From: Myotis daubentonii
Taxonomy: Eukaryota; Chordata; Mammalia; Chiroptera; Vespertilionidae
Assembly: GCF_963259705.1 (NCBI RefSeq)
Contig: NC_081853.1
Coordinates: forward strand, 744,001 to 808,000
Reading direction: 5' to 3'
Length of the DNA: 64,000 bases
Shown here: positions 61,812 to 64,000 of the stretch, one piece after another
Layout: every line of letters starts with the position of its first letter
Numbering within the stretch: position 1 is the stretch's first letter
The notes under the pieces: generated by a model
Database searches by the model: none
The model's input: the letters and a program-made list of their open reading frames with translations, nothing else
Told to the model about the DNA's origin: nothing
Translations under genes and position numbers: made by a program

Positions 61812-64000
61812 AGCTTTCCACTGGAAACCTCCCTGATTGAATAAGACAGTAAATTTAGTAAGAACCTATTTACGTGTACTTGAGGTGTTTCTTACACGTT
61901 CTTAATCATTTCTGGGAACTATCATTGTGTATTTTAACAGTTTTACCAAAATTAGACAGTTTGCTTAGAAGTATTTACCGGAATCGTCACCATTTTAACT
62001 GATTCACACAAAAAAACGCCAAAGCCAATCCTCCTTAATTGTTAACAGAAACACTATTCTCATCATTCCAAGGCTTTAGACACCAATTCTGAGCTCTGTA
62101 AGCATGAACTCTTAATATTTCAAAGCACAGTCCCGTGAAAACGCCACCGGAAGTACCGGGAGACGTAAATATTACCAGTATTTCCGTCTTTTCACAGCTT
62201 TCCACTGGAAACCTCCCTGATTGAATAAGACAGTAAATTTAGTAAGAACCTCTTTACGTGTACTTGAGGTGTTTCTTACACGTTCTTAATCATTTCTGGG
62301 AACTATCATTGTGTATTTTAACAGTTTTACCAAAATTAGACAGTTTGCTTAGAAGTATTTACCGGAATCGTCACCATTTTAACTGATTCACACAAAAAAA
62401 CGCCAAAGCCAATCCTCCTTAATTGTAAACAGAAACACTATTCTCATCATTCCCAGGCTTTAGACACCAATTCTGAGCTCTGTAAGCATGAACTCTTAAT
62501 ATTTCAAAGCACAGTCCCGTGAAAACGCCACCGGAAGTACCGGGAGACGTAAATATTACCAGTATTTCCTTCTTTTCACAGCTTTCCACTGGAAACCTCC
62601 CTTATTGAATAAGACAGTAAATTTAGTAAGAACCTATTTACGTGTACTTGAGGTGTTTCTTACACGTTCTTAATCATTTCTGGGAACTATCTTTGTGTAT
62701 TTTAACAGTTTTACCAAAATTAGACAGTTTGCTTAGAAGTATTTACCGGAATTGTCACCATTTTAACTGATTCACACAAAAAAACGCCAAAGCCAATCCT
62801 CCTTAATTGTTAACAGAAACACTATTCTCATCATTCCAAGGCTTTAGACACCAATTCTGAGCTCTGTAAGCATGAACTCTTAATATTTCAAAGCACAGTC
62901 CCGTGAAAACGCCACCGGAAGTACCGGGAGACGTAAATATTACCAGTATTTCCGTCTTTTCACAGCTTTCCACTGGAAACCTCCCTGATTGAATAAGACA
63001 GTAAATTTAGTAAGAACCTATTTACGTGTACTTGAGGTGTTTCTTACACGTTCTTAATCATTTCTGGGAACTATCATTGTGTATTTTAACAGTTTTACCA
63101 AAATTAGACAGTTTGCTTAGAAGTATTTACCGGAATCGTCACCATTTTAACTGATTCACACAAAAAAACGCCAAAGCCAATCCTCCTTAATTGTTAACAG
63201 AAACACTATTCTCATCATTCCAAGGCTTTAGACACCAATTCTGAGCTCTGTAAGCATGAACTCTTAATATTTCAAAGCACAGTCCCGTGAAAACGCCACC
63301 GGAAGTACCGGGAGACGTAAATATTACCAGTATTTCCGTCTTTTCACAGCTTTCCACTGGAAACCTCCCTGATTGAATAAGACAGTAAATTTAGTAAGAA
63401 CCTCTTTACGTGTACTTGAGGTGTTTCTTACACGTTCTTAATCATTTCTGGGAACTATCATTGTGTATTTTAACAGTTTTACCAAAATTAGACAGTTTGC
63501 TTAGAAGTATTTACCGGAATCGTCACCATTTTAACTGATTCACACAAAAAAACGCCAAAGCCAATCCTCCTTAATTGTAAACAGAAACACTATTCTCATC
63601 ATTCCCAGGCTTTAGACACCAATTCTGAGCTCTGTAAGCATGAACTCTTAATATTTCAAAGCACAGTCCCGTGAAAACGCCACCGGAAGTACCGGGAGAC
63701 GTAAATATTACCAGTATTTCCTTCTTTTCACAGCTTTCCACTGGAAACCTCCCTTATTGAATAAGACAGTAAATTTAGTAAGAACCTATTTACGTGTACT
63801 TGAGGTGTTTCTTACACGTTCTTAATCATTTCTGGGAACTATCTTTGTGTATTTTAACAGTTTTACCAAAATTAGACAGTTTGCTTAGAAGTATTTACCG
63901 GAATTGTCACCATTTTAACTGATTCACACAAAAAAACGCCGAAGCCAATCCTCCTTAATTGTTAACAGAAACACTATTCTCGTCATTCCAAGGCTTTAGA
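61812..64000 (+). repeat. D-D-L three-unit (1152-bp) repeat running off the right edge
   Basis: Starts are 61812 (D), 62196 (D), 62580 (L), 62964 (D), 63348 (D) and 63732 (partial L). The rare ATCTTTGTG (62690 and 63842) and GGAATTGTC (62750 and 63902) are 1152 bp apart. The copies differ late in the L unit: CCAAAGCC near 62787 versus CCGAAGCC near 63939. The array continues beyond the window. Confidence 0.85.

Larger units (their letters stand above)
1..64000 (+). repeat. 384-bp satellite array filling the window (166 units plus 269 bp)
   Basis: The AGCTTT box that opens the window recurs at 385, 769, 1153 and so on at 384-bp steps to 63732, always in the same orientation. The phase at the right edge is explained by eight small deletions totalling 13 bp, so no foreign insert is hidden in the array. 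Units differ from each other mainly by substitutions, and these define at least eleven recognisable classes. This organisation, with nested higher-order repeats, is typical of centromeric or pericentromeric satellites of eukaryotes. I do not recognise the family and cannot name the species. There is no gene in the window: every frame on both strands meets a stop in each unit, and the longest open frame is 67 codons. Confidence 0.98.

Noticed and set aside
1..64000. Continuous coding repeat, since 384 is divisible by three and frame is kept between units
   Set aside because: All six frames contain stops in every unit, and the longest open stretch is 67 codons.
1..64000. CRISPR array
   Set aside because: There are no short direct repeats separated by unique spacers; the 384-bp units are contiguous and similar along their full length.
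1..64000. Transposon, LTR or SINE origin or insertion
   Set aside because: The phase is unbroken, no target-site duplications, terminal repeats, poly(A) tails or Pol III A/B boxes were seen, and all length changes are 1-2 bp.
1..64000. Telomeric or simple microsatellite repeats
   Set aside because: No TTAGGG-type or other short tandem repeats apart from the 7-10 base A-tract in each unit.

Overview
The whole 64 kb window is one uninterrupted tandem satellite array. The unit is 384 bp and every copy lies head to tail on the same strand. I fixed the phase at the AGCTTT box that starts at base 1 and followed it across the window. There are 166 complete units plus a partial last unit of 269 bp starting at 63732. 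The only net length changes are three 1-bp losses (near 8113, 13488 and 39026) and five 2-bp losses (near 41594, 46584, 50421, 53491 and 56945). Together they account exactly for the 13-bp phase shift at the right edge. I see no gene, RNA gene, transposon, CRISPR array or unique spacer. The short open frames (60-67 codons) recur at fixed unit positions and are by-products of the repeat.

The organism is a eukaryote with megasatellite-style heterochromatin (centromeric, pericentromeric or subtelomeric). The sequence alone does not let me name the taxon. The unit is about 36% GC by a hand count of the first copy. CpG is close to its expected frequency, yet the commonest sequence variants are CpG transitions, which points to a genome with germline cytosine methylation and a young, homogenised array.

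The first ~35 bp after AGCTTT sort the units into classes, which I label with single letters: P (CCCCTGTAAACC), Q (CCCCTGGTAAAC), R (CCCCTGGAAACCTCCGTGTT), S (...CTCCGGGATAG), U (...CTCAGTGATAG), N (CCCCTGTTAACC), X (CCAATGG or CCAAAGG), M (...CTCCATGATT), D (CCACTGGAAACCTCCCTGAT), L (...CTCCCTTATT) and K (CCACTGGAAAACTCC). P, Q, R, S, U and N share a GTAAATGTAG...ATTTACTTG block (superfamily A). D, L and K share GTAAATTTAG...ATTTACGTG (superfamily B). X and M are intermediate.

Layout: 1-10751 is A-type only (six-unit, three-unit and two-unit higher-order repeats). From 10752 to 13439 N and B-type units appear as a D-L-D-D-M five-unit repeat. A 14-unit block (8065-13439) is duplicated head to tail at 13440-18814 with no difference that I found. 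From 18815 to 26878 there are four- and five-unit repeats of X-N-D-D(-M) type. An 11-unit higher-order repeat of 4224 bp occurs twice at 26879-35326. From 35327 to 41085 the same classes are shuffled. From 41086 to 57971 a cassette containing a 382-bp deletion unit recurs five times at 13-, 10-, 8- and 9-unit spacing and includes a 3070-bp tandem duplication. The right end (57972-64000) has a two-unit and a three-unit repeat.

The picture is an array evolving by many nested unequal exchanges that always keep the 384-bp register, with several chimeric units marking the exchange points.
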